Shown here in pieces: positions 55,333-64,000 of a DNA stretch of 64,000 nt. Made by a program: the position numbers and the translations under genes. The DNA is from Apiotrichum sp. Y4204 (lineage: Eukaryota > Basidiomycota > Tremellomycetes > Trichosporonales > Trichosporonaceae). Every line of letters starts with the position of its first letter. Position 1 is the stretch's first letter. The DNA is taken from contig JAMYHL010000004.1 in the NCBI GenBank assembly GCA_025531455.1, positions 992,001 through 1,056,000 on the forward strand. The letters are read 5' to 3'. The notes under the pieces were generated by a model that was given only the letters and a program-made list of their open reading frames with translations, did not search any database and was not told the DNA's origin.

Positions 55333-56577
55333 CTAGATCTTCGCAGCCTTGAGCTTCTTGCGCAGCTCCTGGAGCTGCGTCTTAAGCTGCTTGGCAGCAG
55401 CCTTCTCGGCATTAATGTCGCCCTCGGCCTTGCCAAAGTGAACGTCCTTTACGCGGGCGTTCTGCGCCTCGAGCCGCGCCTCGAGGTCGCGCTCTTCGGG
55501 CGACTTAAGGGCCTCGGCGGCGGCGGCGGCCTCCTTCTTCTTCTGCGCAGCCGCCCACTTCGCGTTGTGGTCCTGCACCTTGCCGGTAGCTGCGGCCGGG
55601 GGCTTGGGGCCGTTGGCTCCAGGAGCGGCGGGAGCCTCCTCGGCGGCGGCGCCCTGGCCGCCGAACTGGCGCTGCCACTTTGCCTCCTGCTCGTTGTTGG
55701 TGTTCTCGATACGCTTGAAGAGGTACGCGGCCTTGCCAAGCTTGTGGCCGGGGAGGATGTCGATGGAGAATGCCTTGGGAAGTGTGCGGGCAGGCGCGTT
55801 GAGCTGCTTGAGCATATCGGCCGCGGCAGTCGGCATGAAGGGGTGGAAGACGGCCGAGAGGATGTAGATGAGGTTAATGGCGTTGACGAGGACCTGGGCG
55901 CAGCGCTCCGGGTGGTTGGCGAGGAGCGCATTGTCGAGACCGCTCTCCTGGAGGTATGCGTTTCCGCGGGCGGAAATGCTCATGGCAACGGCGAGACCGT
56001 GACGGAGCTTGGTGGCGTCCATCGACTCGCGGAACTCGGTCAGGCGCGCGTTGACGTCGTTGACAAACGCGGCGTCGATTTTTGCACCCTCGGAGTTGTC
56101 CGACTCGTCAATCTTGACCTCGCCGCCCTGGAGATCGGCAGGACCGGGAACGACAGAGTCATACTTTGCGTTGACGAACTTGATAGCACGGTTGACAAAG
56201 TTGCCGAGGTTGTTGAGCAGCTCGCCGTTGACAGACGCAATGAACTTGGACCACTGGAAAGAGGTGTCGCCAGTCTCGGGACGCTGCGAAAGGAGGTAGT
56301 AACGCCACACAGACGCCGGCTGGCCAGTCTCCGCGGCGTTGTTTCCGAACACACCGATACCACGCGACTTTGAGAACTTGGTGTCCTCGTAGTTGAGGTA
56401 CTGGGTGGAAGAAATGTTGTGCAGCATGGTCCATGGGCGGCCGTCGGCGAGGAGCATGGCGGGGAAGAGCACGGTGTGGAAGTAGACATTGTCCTTGCCC
56501 ATGAACTGGAAAAGCTCGACGTCCTTCGGGTTCATCCACCACTCCTGCCACTTGTCGGTGTACGCCTTGGTCATCGA

Positions 56578-56609
<32 letters not shown>

Positions 56610-57690
56610 CTGACGTCAGAGAACCCTTGCTCGCTTCACTCACAGATGACCTTGTCCTTCAGCTTCTCGTCCTCCTCGGCGTCGCCGACCTCGGGCACAG
56701 CGACACCCCACTTGAGGTCACGGGTAACGGCAGATGGGCGGAGACCCCCACCCAGCATGCGCGGCTCGATAATCTCGCCCTTGTCGGTGATGACGACGTT
56801 GGACGACCACTTGCCCTTGACGCGCGCGCTCTGCATCCACTCCTCGAGCTTGGGCTGAATCGCGTTCAGACGGATACACGCGTGCGTTGAGGGACGGACA
56901 GAGAGCTTGTGGTTCTTATTCCGCTTGCAGCGCGGGTTCTTGAGCTCGGTGGGCGAGGAGAAAGTCAGCGAGCACTTGTCGCACTGGTCGCCGCGGGCAT
57001 CGTCGTAGCCACACTGCGGGCACTCTCCCTCCACGAAGCGGTCGGCAAGGAAGAGCTCGTCGTCCTCGCAGTACGTCTGGTCTGAGGTCTCGAGCTGGAA
57101 GTAGCCGTTCGAGTGGATGTGCTTGTAGATGTCCTGCGTGACCCTGGGGTAAGCTGCAGCATTCATGATCCACATACTCAGTCTGCTCGGGACACGATGT
57201 GCGGCCCCACTGGTCAAAGCCGATCTCAAACCACCTGCGGTCAGACATGTCAGACGACCACGAGCTCACTCGTAAACCTCGGTGTGCAGCTTGTTGAACC
57301 TTGTGCACAGCTCGAGCGGGGTCACGCCCTCCTCGAGGGCCTTGGTCTCCGTCGCTGTTCCGTACTCGTCCGTTCCGCAAACCTAGCACGTCAGTTTATG
57401 GTCTCTTACGCTGCACAAACATAGAGCGTCGGCACGTTCAGCGTCCTGCTGTAGCGCGCAAACACGTCGGCCGACAGGGTCGAGCCGATAATGTTGCCGA
57501 GATGGGGTACGTTATTGACATCTGACAAAGGGTGAGCAAGAGGCAAGCTTTACAGGGACTTTTGCAGCTTACAAGGAAGGGCAGAGGTGATGAGGACGTT
57601 GCGCTGGCCCTTGATTGGCAGAACGGGCTTGGACTTGTCGGGGATGTTCATAAGGAGGCCGTCGGCCTGGCGGATTTTCCTGTCAGACAT
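55333..57690 (-). CDS. MES1: Cytosolic methionyl-tRNA synthetase
   Basis: Charges initiator and elongator tRNA-Met. The start at 57690 reads [39 protein letters not shown]. The next exons supply [24 protein letters not shown] (HIGH motif, here PHLGN) and [20 protein letters not shown] zinc-knuckle insertion follows ([22 protein letters not shown] with four cysteines). The last, longest exon contains [44 protein letters not shown], the KMSKS loop [12 protein letters not shown] and the anticodon-binding helices ([21 protein letters not shown]...). The C-terminus is an Ala/Lys/Glu-rich helix ([26 protein letters not shown]...[10 protein letters not shown]), probably for tRNA or complex binding. 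About six introns are inferred. The length and zinc pattern are of the eukaryotic cytosolic type. Confidence 0.95.
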
Positions 57691-58025
57691 GGTGGCAGCG
57701 ATCAGTGGACGTGGGTGTCGCTGGGGGTGTGGAGGGGGGAGTTGAGATGAGAGAGGAAGGGTAGAGATGACAAAGAGTGTTCTGTGACTAGCAGTTGTCG
57801 CGCGCTTCGCGCGCGGTGACGAGTCGAGTGAAAAGCTGGTGCGACGGCGACGGTCAAGTACAACAAACGACGATATAATTATATACAAGCGTTAGTAGAG
57901 TGGTAACATGCCCTGGCCCGGCGGTTGCTGCTCGGCTACGTTGGTGGTTCGAATCCCGCAAGGGGGACGGACAACCGGCAAGCCCAAAGGGTACGTCCGC
58001 CCAGCTATAGGACTATAAAAATAAA
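57691..58025. promoter_or_regulatory. MES1 upstream region up to the transposon boundary
   Basis: 335 bases. It holds the MES1 leader, an AT-rich patch (ATATAATTATATA near 57872-57885) and the tRNA-like sequence described separately. It ends at the inferred Helitron boundary. Confidence 0.4.
57886..57972 (+). other. tRNA-like sequence with intact A and B boxes but no tRNA fold
   Basis: TAGTAGAGTGG at 57893-57903 matches the Pol III A box TRGYNNARNNG, and GGTTCGAATCC at 57946-57956 matches the B box exactly; the spacing (about 53 bases) is normal for a tRNA. However, the T stem around TTCGAAT pairs at only three of five positions, and the seven bases before and after do not pair as an acceptor stem. 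It could be a tRNA pseudogene, the head of a tRNA-derived SINE or another Pol III promoter. No downstream poly-T terminator or tail repeat was identified within 60 bases. Confidence 0.4.
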
Positions 58026-58418
58026 TTAGCAACAACACCCCTAGCCAAGGGTGGTAAATAATTTTGGTATTTATTTAGGAAAGCGGATAGTGGAGAATGC
58101 TTGCCGGAATTCGATGAAGCTCCCTCTTTCTGCTCCCGGATGCGCTGCCATGTGATAATTGCATGGTGGCGGCCGAATGACGGAACATTGTGGTACGGCC
58201 AAGGGTTTAGATTGCGATGACGGCTGTTTAACTGCTTGAGCATCAATTGTCGGAGTTATCGGTTGGTGCGGAGTTATATGGAGTGGCTCGCTTATCGGAC
58301 GGACTTTAAAAAATGGCTGTTCGGTAAGCGGGCACAGTCCAATATAATAACTGTGCTACGACAACCCCAACAACAATAAACTCAACACTTTCGTCATCCT
58401 ATCGAAATCAATTACAAC

Positions 58419-59513
58419 ATGCCGCCCCGGCAACCACGAGACAACTGGATCCGAATACGGCCTAATAGCCCCTCTGCCTGGCAGCGGTGGTTTATAGGCC
58501 AGCCTCGGTCGGAGCCTCGGCTTCGGAACTTGGTGCAGCGGATGTTTGATGACATCCCTCCTTGGCAGCATCGGCAGCTCAACAATGACGACTTGTACTT
58601 GGTGGAAAATCCTCATAGAAACCAAGCTACAGAACCACTGTACTTCGCAATTCGGCTAAATACGATTACGGTACAGAACCAACAAGATATCGAGCACGCC
58701 TTCGCAGCTGTGGAGCGGTCAAACATCCAATGGGAACACCCTACCCACCGGCACCAGCAGGGCCAGGATCCACCCTTCGAAGCAAATATCCCAACATTCG
58801 TGGATGCGGTGGGCCCAGACAACCCAGTACTGCATCTGGGAGTGTGGGATCGGCAGGCCAACGGGCCTCGAGTTACAGCAAGCACGATTCAGGCTGCTAA
58901 GGGGGCTGCGGCCCAGGAGGCGGTACTGAGGTTCCTTGCGACAGTGGATCGGGCTCTAGGACCAACTCGGGAGAAGCTGAAGGAAGTTGACCCAAGGGCG
59001 GTGGTGGAAGTGATGGGTATCAACACAGAGGCTGAGTACCAAGAACTCGGCCTTGACCCAGAACTTGTGGAGCGGGTGGAGCGGGAGGTGGGTGGAAGAG
59101 TCCTTGGGTTCGGCCAGCTCGGAACTACCATGGCAGCTATCAGGGGTGCGGGAACCCACTACCACTTGGATCCAAATGACCATACGGACCATGTGTACAC
59201 AGTGGTAATCCCAGTATCCCCGGCTGGGTGGGATACAGCTCAGCAGCCTACCTGCCATGTGGAGTTCCCACAGCTCAAGCTTCGGATGCCCCTGCGGCCT
59301 GGGCAGGTGCTGGCATTCCGGGCCAGCAACCTGGTCCATCGAGTAACACCAATTAATCCAGAATATCGAAACCGGCGGCTGGCGTTGACACTGTTCACCT
59401 GCAGGTTCGTAGGTAGAGCAGCTCAAGCGAAGCTGCCAGAGCAGCCAAAGTCCAGCCAGCGAAAGCGAAAAGCGAAATCCCAAATCAAACCGAAGGCGAA
59501 GAGGAAGGCGTAG
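58419..59513 (+). CDS. Putative 2-oxoglutarate/Fe(II) dioxygenase, TET/JBP-like, carried by the Helitron
   Basis: Single-exon protein of 364 residues. The double-stranded beta-helix core is C-terminal: GAGTHYHLDPNDHTDHVYTVVIPV supplies the HxD pair (His249, Asp251). CHVEFPQLKLRMPLRPGQVLAFRASNLVHRVTPI supplies the distal iron ligand (His307) after the typical ...FPQLxLxxPLRPGxVLxFRxxxLxH strand pair, and RRLALTLFTCRF supplies the 2-oxoglutarate-binding Arg (319 or 320). This order and the FPQL/PLRPG block resemble fungal TET/JBP oxygenases, which oxidise 5-methylcytosine or thymine. The N-terminal ~230 residues are helical and unassigned. A basic tail (KSSQRKRKAKSQIKPKAKRKA, residues 344-364) looks like a nuclear/DNA-binding signal. 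It is convergent with the next gene and lies 393 bases inside the element's 3' end. The family call is from motif shape, not a search; a plain prolyl-hydroxylase-like oxygenase is the alternative. Confidence 0.6.
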   Translation: MPPRQPRDNWIRIRPNSPSAWQRWFIGQPRSEPRLRNLVQRMFDDIPPWQHRQLNNDDLYLVENPHRNQATEPLYFAIRLNTITVQNQQDIEHAFAAVERSNIQWEHPTHRHQQGQDPPFEANIPTFVDAVGPDNPVLHLGVWDRQANGPRVTASTIQAAKGAAAQEAVLRFLATVDRALGPTREKLKEVDPRAVVEVMGINTEAEYQELGLDPELVERVEREVGGRVLGFGQLGTTMAAIRGAGTHYHLDPNDHTDHVYTVVIPVSPAGWDTAQQPTCHVEFPQLKLRMPLRPGQVLAFRASNLVHRVTPINPEYRNRRLALTLFTCRFVGRAAQAKLPEQPKSSQRKRKAKSQIKPKAKRKA

Positions 59514-59656
59514 AGAGGAACAAGGAGGTATATAGACCATACACGTGATGAATATGTAGTGTTTTTTGCCCCCCTCGGTGGGTGTACACTGACTGTTTTT
59601 TGATTGGCTGACGACTGCTGCAACGGAAACAAATTGCATGCTGACGTGGTGTCAAA

Positions 59657-60591
59657 CTACTTCCTACGACGGCTGGTACTTGTCGACGGACCTGGATCTC
59701 CAGTCGGTGTTAACTCTGCACTTATCACCTGTTTCGCACCATGCACTGATGTACCAGTAAGTTCTGTGCCTGCTCGTTGCTGACTGGCAGTTGTCGGGGA
59801 TGATGGAACGTGCACTTCGTCAGCAGGGTCTTGAACAGCAACGATGGGATTCGTCTTGGGCCCACAGCGTCGTCTCTTTGGGGAAGGTGTGATGGCAGCG
59901 GTGACTGAACCAGGCTGGCGGCTGGGCAATGTAATGTCCTCCTGTCGTACAGTGAACATTCCATTGGACTCTCGTTCACATATCGGCCCGCGAACAACAA
60001 CCGACATGCCAGTCATTGAAGGGTGTGTGTTGCTTAAAAACCTTTGCCAGCGGGGGATGTCGGGGATCAGGACACGAAGACGGAAGATGTTCTGGGTGTT
60101 GTTCTGACACTCAGTAGGTTCGGAATCAACTGCGACTCACGCCAAACACAGTGCCCTGCAAAATGTATGAGGCCAGTCCACCACGGCTGAGGGGATCGAT
60201 TTCGACTGTGCCTCCAGCAATTACGATGGCAGGTCGGTTGACAGGAACCATTGACAGGTAGTTTGGGTCTACAAGGTCAGTTGATTTCATGGGATCGGTA
60301 CTGACCACTCAGTCCGGCCCACGGAAACCTTTCAAATGATTGCACGAAGATGGCAAGCGGTGCCTCCATATCACCGTTATGCGCAAGGTTTCCCCACACA
60401 CCAACGGCCTCACTGATATTGATGTTCAAGTCATCAACATAAGCAACCAGCTCGACAGGATGTGAGTCTGCCCATGAATCCAAGGCAAGCTCAGAACCAA
60501 ACTTATGTGTCTTGCGTTTGTTGCTATCGGGTACAGTGTCGGACAAAATTTCGAAAACAGCACTGATGTAACAGAACGAGTGGTGCGACAT
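59657..60591 (-). CDS. Helitron-encoded protein of unknown function
   Basis: Exons 60591-60306, 60268-60141 and 60103-59657 with two 37-nt introns (donors GTCAGT and GTGAGT; acceptors TTGTAG and TGTCAG) give 286 residues. The first ~200 residues are an ordered alpha/beta-looking domain: SFCYISAVFEILSDTVPD, HPVELVAYVDDLNINISEAVGVWGN, LAIFVQSFERFPWAGLSG, PAIVIAGGTVEIDPLSRGGLASYILQGTVFG, NIFRLRVLIPDIPRWQRFL, MTGMSVVVRGPI. The alternation of short strands, with a GxV turn, could be an OB-fold, which would suit a single-stranded DNA-binding helper such as the RPA-like proteins of plant Helitrons, but this is a guess. The tail is disordered with a nuclear-localisation-like PSPKRRRCGPK and ends RRRK. 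It starts 94 bases after the RepHel stop on the same strand, so the two may be co-transcribed. Confidence 0.6.
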
Positions 60592-60685
60592 AGTGGGCAG
60601 AGGATTGATAGGGGAATGCGATACCAGCAGACTTGTATTTAAGGTGCTGCAAGCCTCGAACCAGCAAAACGATTGTCACCGTTGC

Positions 60686-63600
60686 TCACTGTGAGTTCAA
60701 GGTTTGGAAGACCTCATGGAACACCACATTCCGAGTCCTGTGGTTGTCGTTTGTGTTGGCAAGGAGGATCGTAACTGACGTTGGCCTGGTGGAGCGGGAC
60801 AAGGCAACATACAGCTGACCATGGCTGAATATGGGATGTCGTAAGTCAAGTCCCACTCTCGTAAGGGACTGTCCTTGTGACTTATTGATGGTCATAGCAA
60901 ATGCAAGTCGGACTGGGAATTGCACTCGGTTCAGCGTAAGCGGAAGTTTCGGTGACGGAGTGGCAGTGAGCTTGATTCGTGGGATGAACTCGTATTGTCC
61001 TTTTCGTGGTCCGGTGAGAATTTGACAGCCAAGGACACGTTCACCCAGATCTTGCACCAACATTCGTGTCCCATTGCACAGGCCAGCGGCAGGATTCAGG
61101 TTGCGAAGGAGGATAATCGGACATCCCCTTTTAAGATGAAGGTTGTGACCTGGGAACCCCGCTAAGTTGAATGTGTGGAGATACTCGGGCGGAAAGAGGC
61201 ATGACGGCTGACCCGAAGTCCCAACAGCAGAATCAGCTGACGGGTACACTTTCATGTGACCTGGAAACTGTTCAAGGACGACGTCATTGATGCTGTTCAC
61301 AGCCTCGTTGTGTGTGGCAAGAATTGCTCGCTCTTGAAAGTTGGTTGCGGGAACAGGGTAATTTGTGAGTGATGACGATGACCACTCAGGATAAACAGTG
61401 TCGATAAGGTCCATCTCGCTAGACCCACATGGCAAGCACATATCCTTAGGAAGGCCGATGGGACTGTCGTGAATGCCCTCTCCGATGTCGAGCAGCCATC
61501 GAGCGAACTGTGCAGTTGAGGGGTCATTCCTTGATGACAATCGCATGTTTTCATGCAGTCGGAGAGTCTTCACAGTTGGCCAAAATGATGTGTTTGTGAT
61601 TGTCGCATTCACGATTGCTGACCTTGACCCTTGCGGGATGACTGGAAGGCATTGGCGTAGGTCCCCTGGCATGTCAAACCGGGCAGGCCACACTTGAGAC
61701 TCACCTCCGAACACAACAACTACTCCGCCAAACGGGTCATCACACATTCGCACATCCTGCAACATGCGGTTCACTGCTTCGAAGCAATCTTTATGCTGCA
61801 TCACTGCTTCGTCCCAGATGATTAAACGGGCATGTCGGAAGAGTTCGGCTTCTGGGCTCTGGGCACTGATATCACAGGTTGAGTCAGGTTTCGTGTCGAT
61901 AGGAATTCGGAACCGTGAGTGTGCTGTTCGGCCATTGGGCAGGAGCAGAGCAGCGACACCGGATGAAGCGACGGCAAGTGCGATTTCTCCTTTTGATCGA
62001 ACATTGGCAAGACAGGCCTCCTCAACAAAGGTCTTTCCCGTACCACCAGGTCCATCGAGAAAGAACAGCTGTCCAGTGTCATTATCGACAGCTGCGGTGA
62101 TAGCCGCAATGCTTGTCTGTTGGTCCTGATTCGCAAGGGTAAGCAGATGCTCATAGTCTCGCTGGAGCTGTTGTTGATCCCAGCTCAACTCCCCAGCAAA
62201 GACTCTTGCGATTGACAGTTGGACATGCCCCTCGGCTGGGATAGTTGGCAAACCGAGAGCTTGCAGAGTCTTGCCAAACGACATGGCAATTTCCTCAAGC
62301 TTTTCAAGGAGACATGTTCGGACATGTGAATCAGTTGGATGCGGGATTCGGTGAAACCTGGTGAGCATGTATGGGATATCTTCGGCCATATTTGACTCAT
62401 GACGATCAAAGAGTGACCTTGGGTTGGTTGGCTCGTTGAAGATGATGATTGTGATGAACAGTCGTCGTAACGCAGCAGCAGACTTGAAGAACGCAGCCTC
62501 ATTAAGACAACGGTCATGCTCACTGTCGGACTGAAGGAGCCCTCGAGCTTCACAGGCTTCCTTAAACGTGTGATGCTCAAAGCCGTTGACAACTCGGAGG
62601 TGACGGAAAGATGTGGGTGACAGCACCTCGTAGAGCAACATTCGTAAAAAGTAGACCTACCAAAAGTGAGACTCAATTCAAATGCGACCTAGGCACTCAC
62701 CTCACCACTCGTGGGTGGAACCCAATACACCCGTCCAATGGTCTGGCCCCGCTGTCGCTTTCTCCACCTTGTCTTTTTGGCATCCCAGGTAAGTTGTGTT
62801 GGAGCGTCCGGATACAGAAGGTCCACTGGGTCGCCATTCATGCAGGCACATCGGCAGTACTCGAAGAAGGCCTCAAGCTTTGACATCCTTGTGTCGTTCA
62901 AAACACTTGAAGGCGTAGTGCTTGAATGGTACCATACAGTTCTTTTGCCTTCGAGATGAACCGGGAGGGATTCGACTGGTGGTGATTTGGCATTGGTGTC
63001 AAAGGCGAGCAAGCGGAAGCAGCATTCATTCGCACAGAGAAACCGGCCATCCAAGTAATCCTGGATCTCATTGACATACTCATCATTGCGGTGAGTGATG
63101 AAGGCTGCACGGTCGACACCCTTATTGACGTATTTGTACAAATACTTGACAGCCGCAATGTGGCAGGCGACTTCCACATTGATATGGCAATCATACTTGG
63201 CAGACAGGAATGGGTTGTAAGGTACGACCCATCTGTTGTCAAAGATGAAATTGCTATTGCCATGCTGTGCAGTTCGTCCATCGTTGCGACGTCGGTATCG
63301 GGGGTAGTGGTCGTCGTCAACCTCGGTGACATCTTGGAAGGGTCGTGGGTACCTTGCCTTGCAACGTCCATTAAGCATGCAGGGGCTGCTGGGGTTCTCT
63401 CGACCGCAGGGACCATGGAGCATGGATGAACAGACAGTGTTGAAGAGTTCTGGCTGTGTATGTCGATCTGGCAGTTCGGCACACACAAACAAGTCGACAT
63501 CATCGGAGGACATTGGTCGGGCAGTGGGATCGAGGATGAGAAGAATGTGTGCGTGGGGTAGGCCACGCTTCTGGTACTCAATGACATAGCACCAGGAGAG

Positions 63601-64000
63601 GACCTTGCCGAATGTGGCATTCTCTTTCAAATCCGCCATGAGGGCATCAAGTTTGAGTTTGAAAACACGGGTGATGAGATCGGGGCGGTCTTTCGCTTGC
63701 TGACCCGTGAACAGGTTTTCGCGAATCTCTTGCCATTTTGGGTTACAAGTCATCGTAATGAACAGTGTAGGTTTCCCGAACCTCCGAACCAGTGCCATCG
63801 AGTTGTAATATGACTTGGTCATGTAGCGAGGGCTCCCAACAAACGATGCCGGAAGAATTGTTCGCCGCCCAACTTGGCCAAGCGGGATACCATCTTGGAT
63901 TGCGGAACACACTTCCTGGTATGTCTCGGAACGAAGGGTCTGTTGGTTGACACGCAGCCACTCAAGCCTTCGTTGCTCAACATTGGCGTAAGCATCAACC
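60686..64000 (-). CDS. RepHel: Helitron HUH endonuclease fused to PIF1-type helicase, 5'-incomplete
   Basis: Rolling-circle replicase/helicase; the N-terminus lies beyond the window end (frame open at 63999). Exon parts 64000-62701, 62656-61705 and 61665-60686 join in frame. The Rep domain shows QEVCSAIQDGIPLGQVGRRTILPASFVGSPRYM and LFITMTCNPKWQEIRENL. It also has HUH motif KRGLPHAHILL (His-x-His) and two-tyrosine motif AAVKYLYKYVNKG (catalytic Tyr pair). After a 44-nt intron, VYFLRMLLYEVLSPTSF begins the linker, then the SF1B helicase: Walker A FLDGPGGTGKT, VASSGVAALLL, Walker B RLIIWDEAVMQ. FGG joins DLRQCLPVIP across a 39-nt in-frame intron; PRIKLTATPSP, FAMTINKSQGQSL and GQLYVALSRSTRP follow. 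All catalytic motifs are intact and no stop or frameshift is seen. It is the typical fungal Helitron RepHel order. Confidence 0.93.

Larger units (their letters stand above)
58026..64000 (-). mobile_element. Helitron rolling-circle transposon, 3' part (continues past window end)
   Basis: The element is read on the minus strand. Its RepHel gene enters from beyond 64000, and its 3' end points left. A candidate 3' terminus ends at 58026: on the minus strand a CACCC...GGGTG hairpin (58038-58055) is followed six bases later by CTAA and then a host T (58025 on the plus strand is A). This fits the Helitron CTRR end and A/T target. The 5' end (TC) is outside the window. Three genes lie inside: RepHel (-), an unknown spliced gene (-) and a TET/JBP-like oxygenase (+). 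Base composition is visibly less GC-rich than the flanking genes. Reading frames look intact, so the copy may be young or active. Confidence 0.75.

Noticed and set aside
1..64000. CRISPR arrays, bacterial operons, insertion sequences, prophage
   Set aside because: The window is intron-rich eukaryotic nuclear DNA; no regularly spaced direct repeats with unique spacers were seen.

Overview
The window is nuclear DNA of a basidiomycete fungus, most likely a Tremellomycete. The GC-rich coding regions, dense short introns, CPL1-type secreted protein and GH71 glucanase would fit Trichosporonales or a relative of Cryptococcus, but no rRNA or other marker is present to fix the genus. Gene models were built by reading exon frames, GT/AG sites and CTNAC-like branch points. 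There is no transcript support, so some starts and splice sites may be off by a few codons.

Layout, left to right. 0-9 kb: RPS25 (+), mitochondrial complex I assembly ATPase IND1 (-), a cell-wall-integrity MAPK kinase (+) and a DMT-type membrane transporter (+). 9-24 kb: a small unknown gene (+), a UBE2S-type ubiquitin-conjugating enzyme (+), rRNA-processing EFG1 (-), a very glutamine-rich TAF12 (-), an NHX1-type Na+/H+ exchanger (-), LSM6 (-) and the bHLH factor CBF1 (+). 24.5 kb: a 363-bp non-autonomous DNA transposon with 26-bp inverted repeats and TA duplications. 25-44 kb: a bestrophin-like channel (+), a secreted CPL1-domain protein (+), RPS21 (+), JMJD7-type lysyl hydroxylase (-), the phospholipase NTE1 (+), RRN3 (-) and an RNase III-domain protein (+). 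43.6-57.7 kb: an unknown gene (-), dipeptidyl peptidase III (+), an APH-fold phosphotransferase-like protein (-), a GH71 alpha-1,3-glucanase (-), mitochondrial ClpP (-) and cytosolic methionyl-tRNA synthetase (-). Most of this part is housekeeping: translation, ribosome biogenesis (EFG1, RRN3, ribosomal proteins), Pol II initiation, proteolysis, and wall and membrane homeostasis.

58.0-64.0 kb is different in composition and content. It is the 3' portion of a Helitron rolling-circle transposon running leftward and cut by the right window edge. It carries a RepHel gene (HUH nuclease, two-tyrosine motif, PIF1 helicase), a spliced gene of unknown function directly downstream of it, and a convergent single-exon gene for a 2-oxoglutarate/Fe(II) dioxygenase-like protein that resembles the TET/JBP nucleic-acid-base oxidases. 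A candidate Helitron 3' terminus (hairpin, then CTAA, then host T) lies at 58026. A transposon-borne putative base-modifying oxygenase is the most interesting content of the window.

A second theme is intron size. Many introns are only 34-39 nt, at least two of these are multiples of three without stops, and a few genes instead carry introns of 300-525 nt (RPS25, RPS21, UBE2S, LSM6, ClpP).
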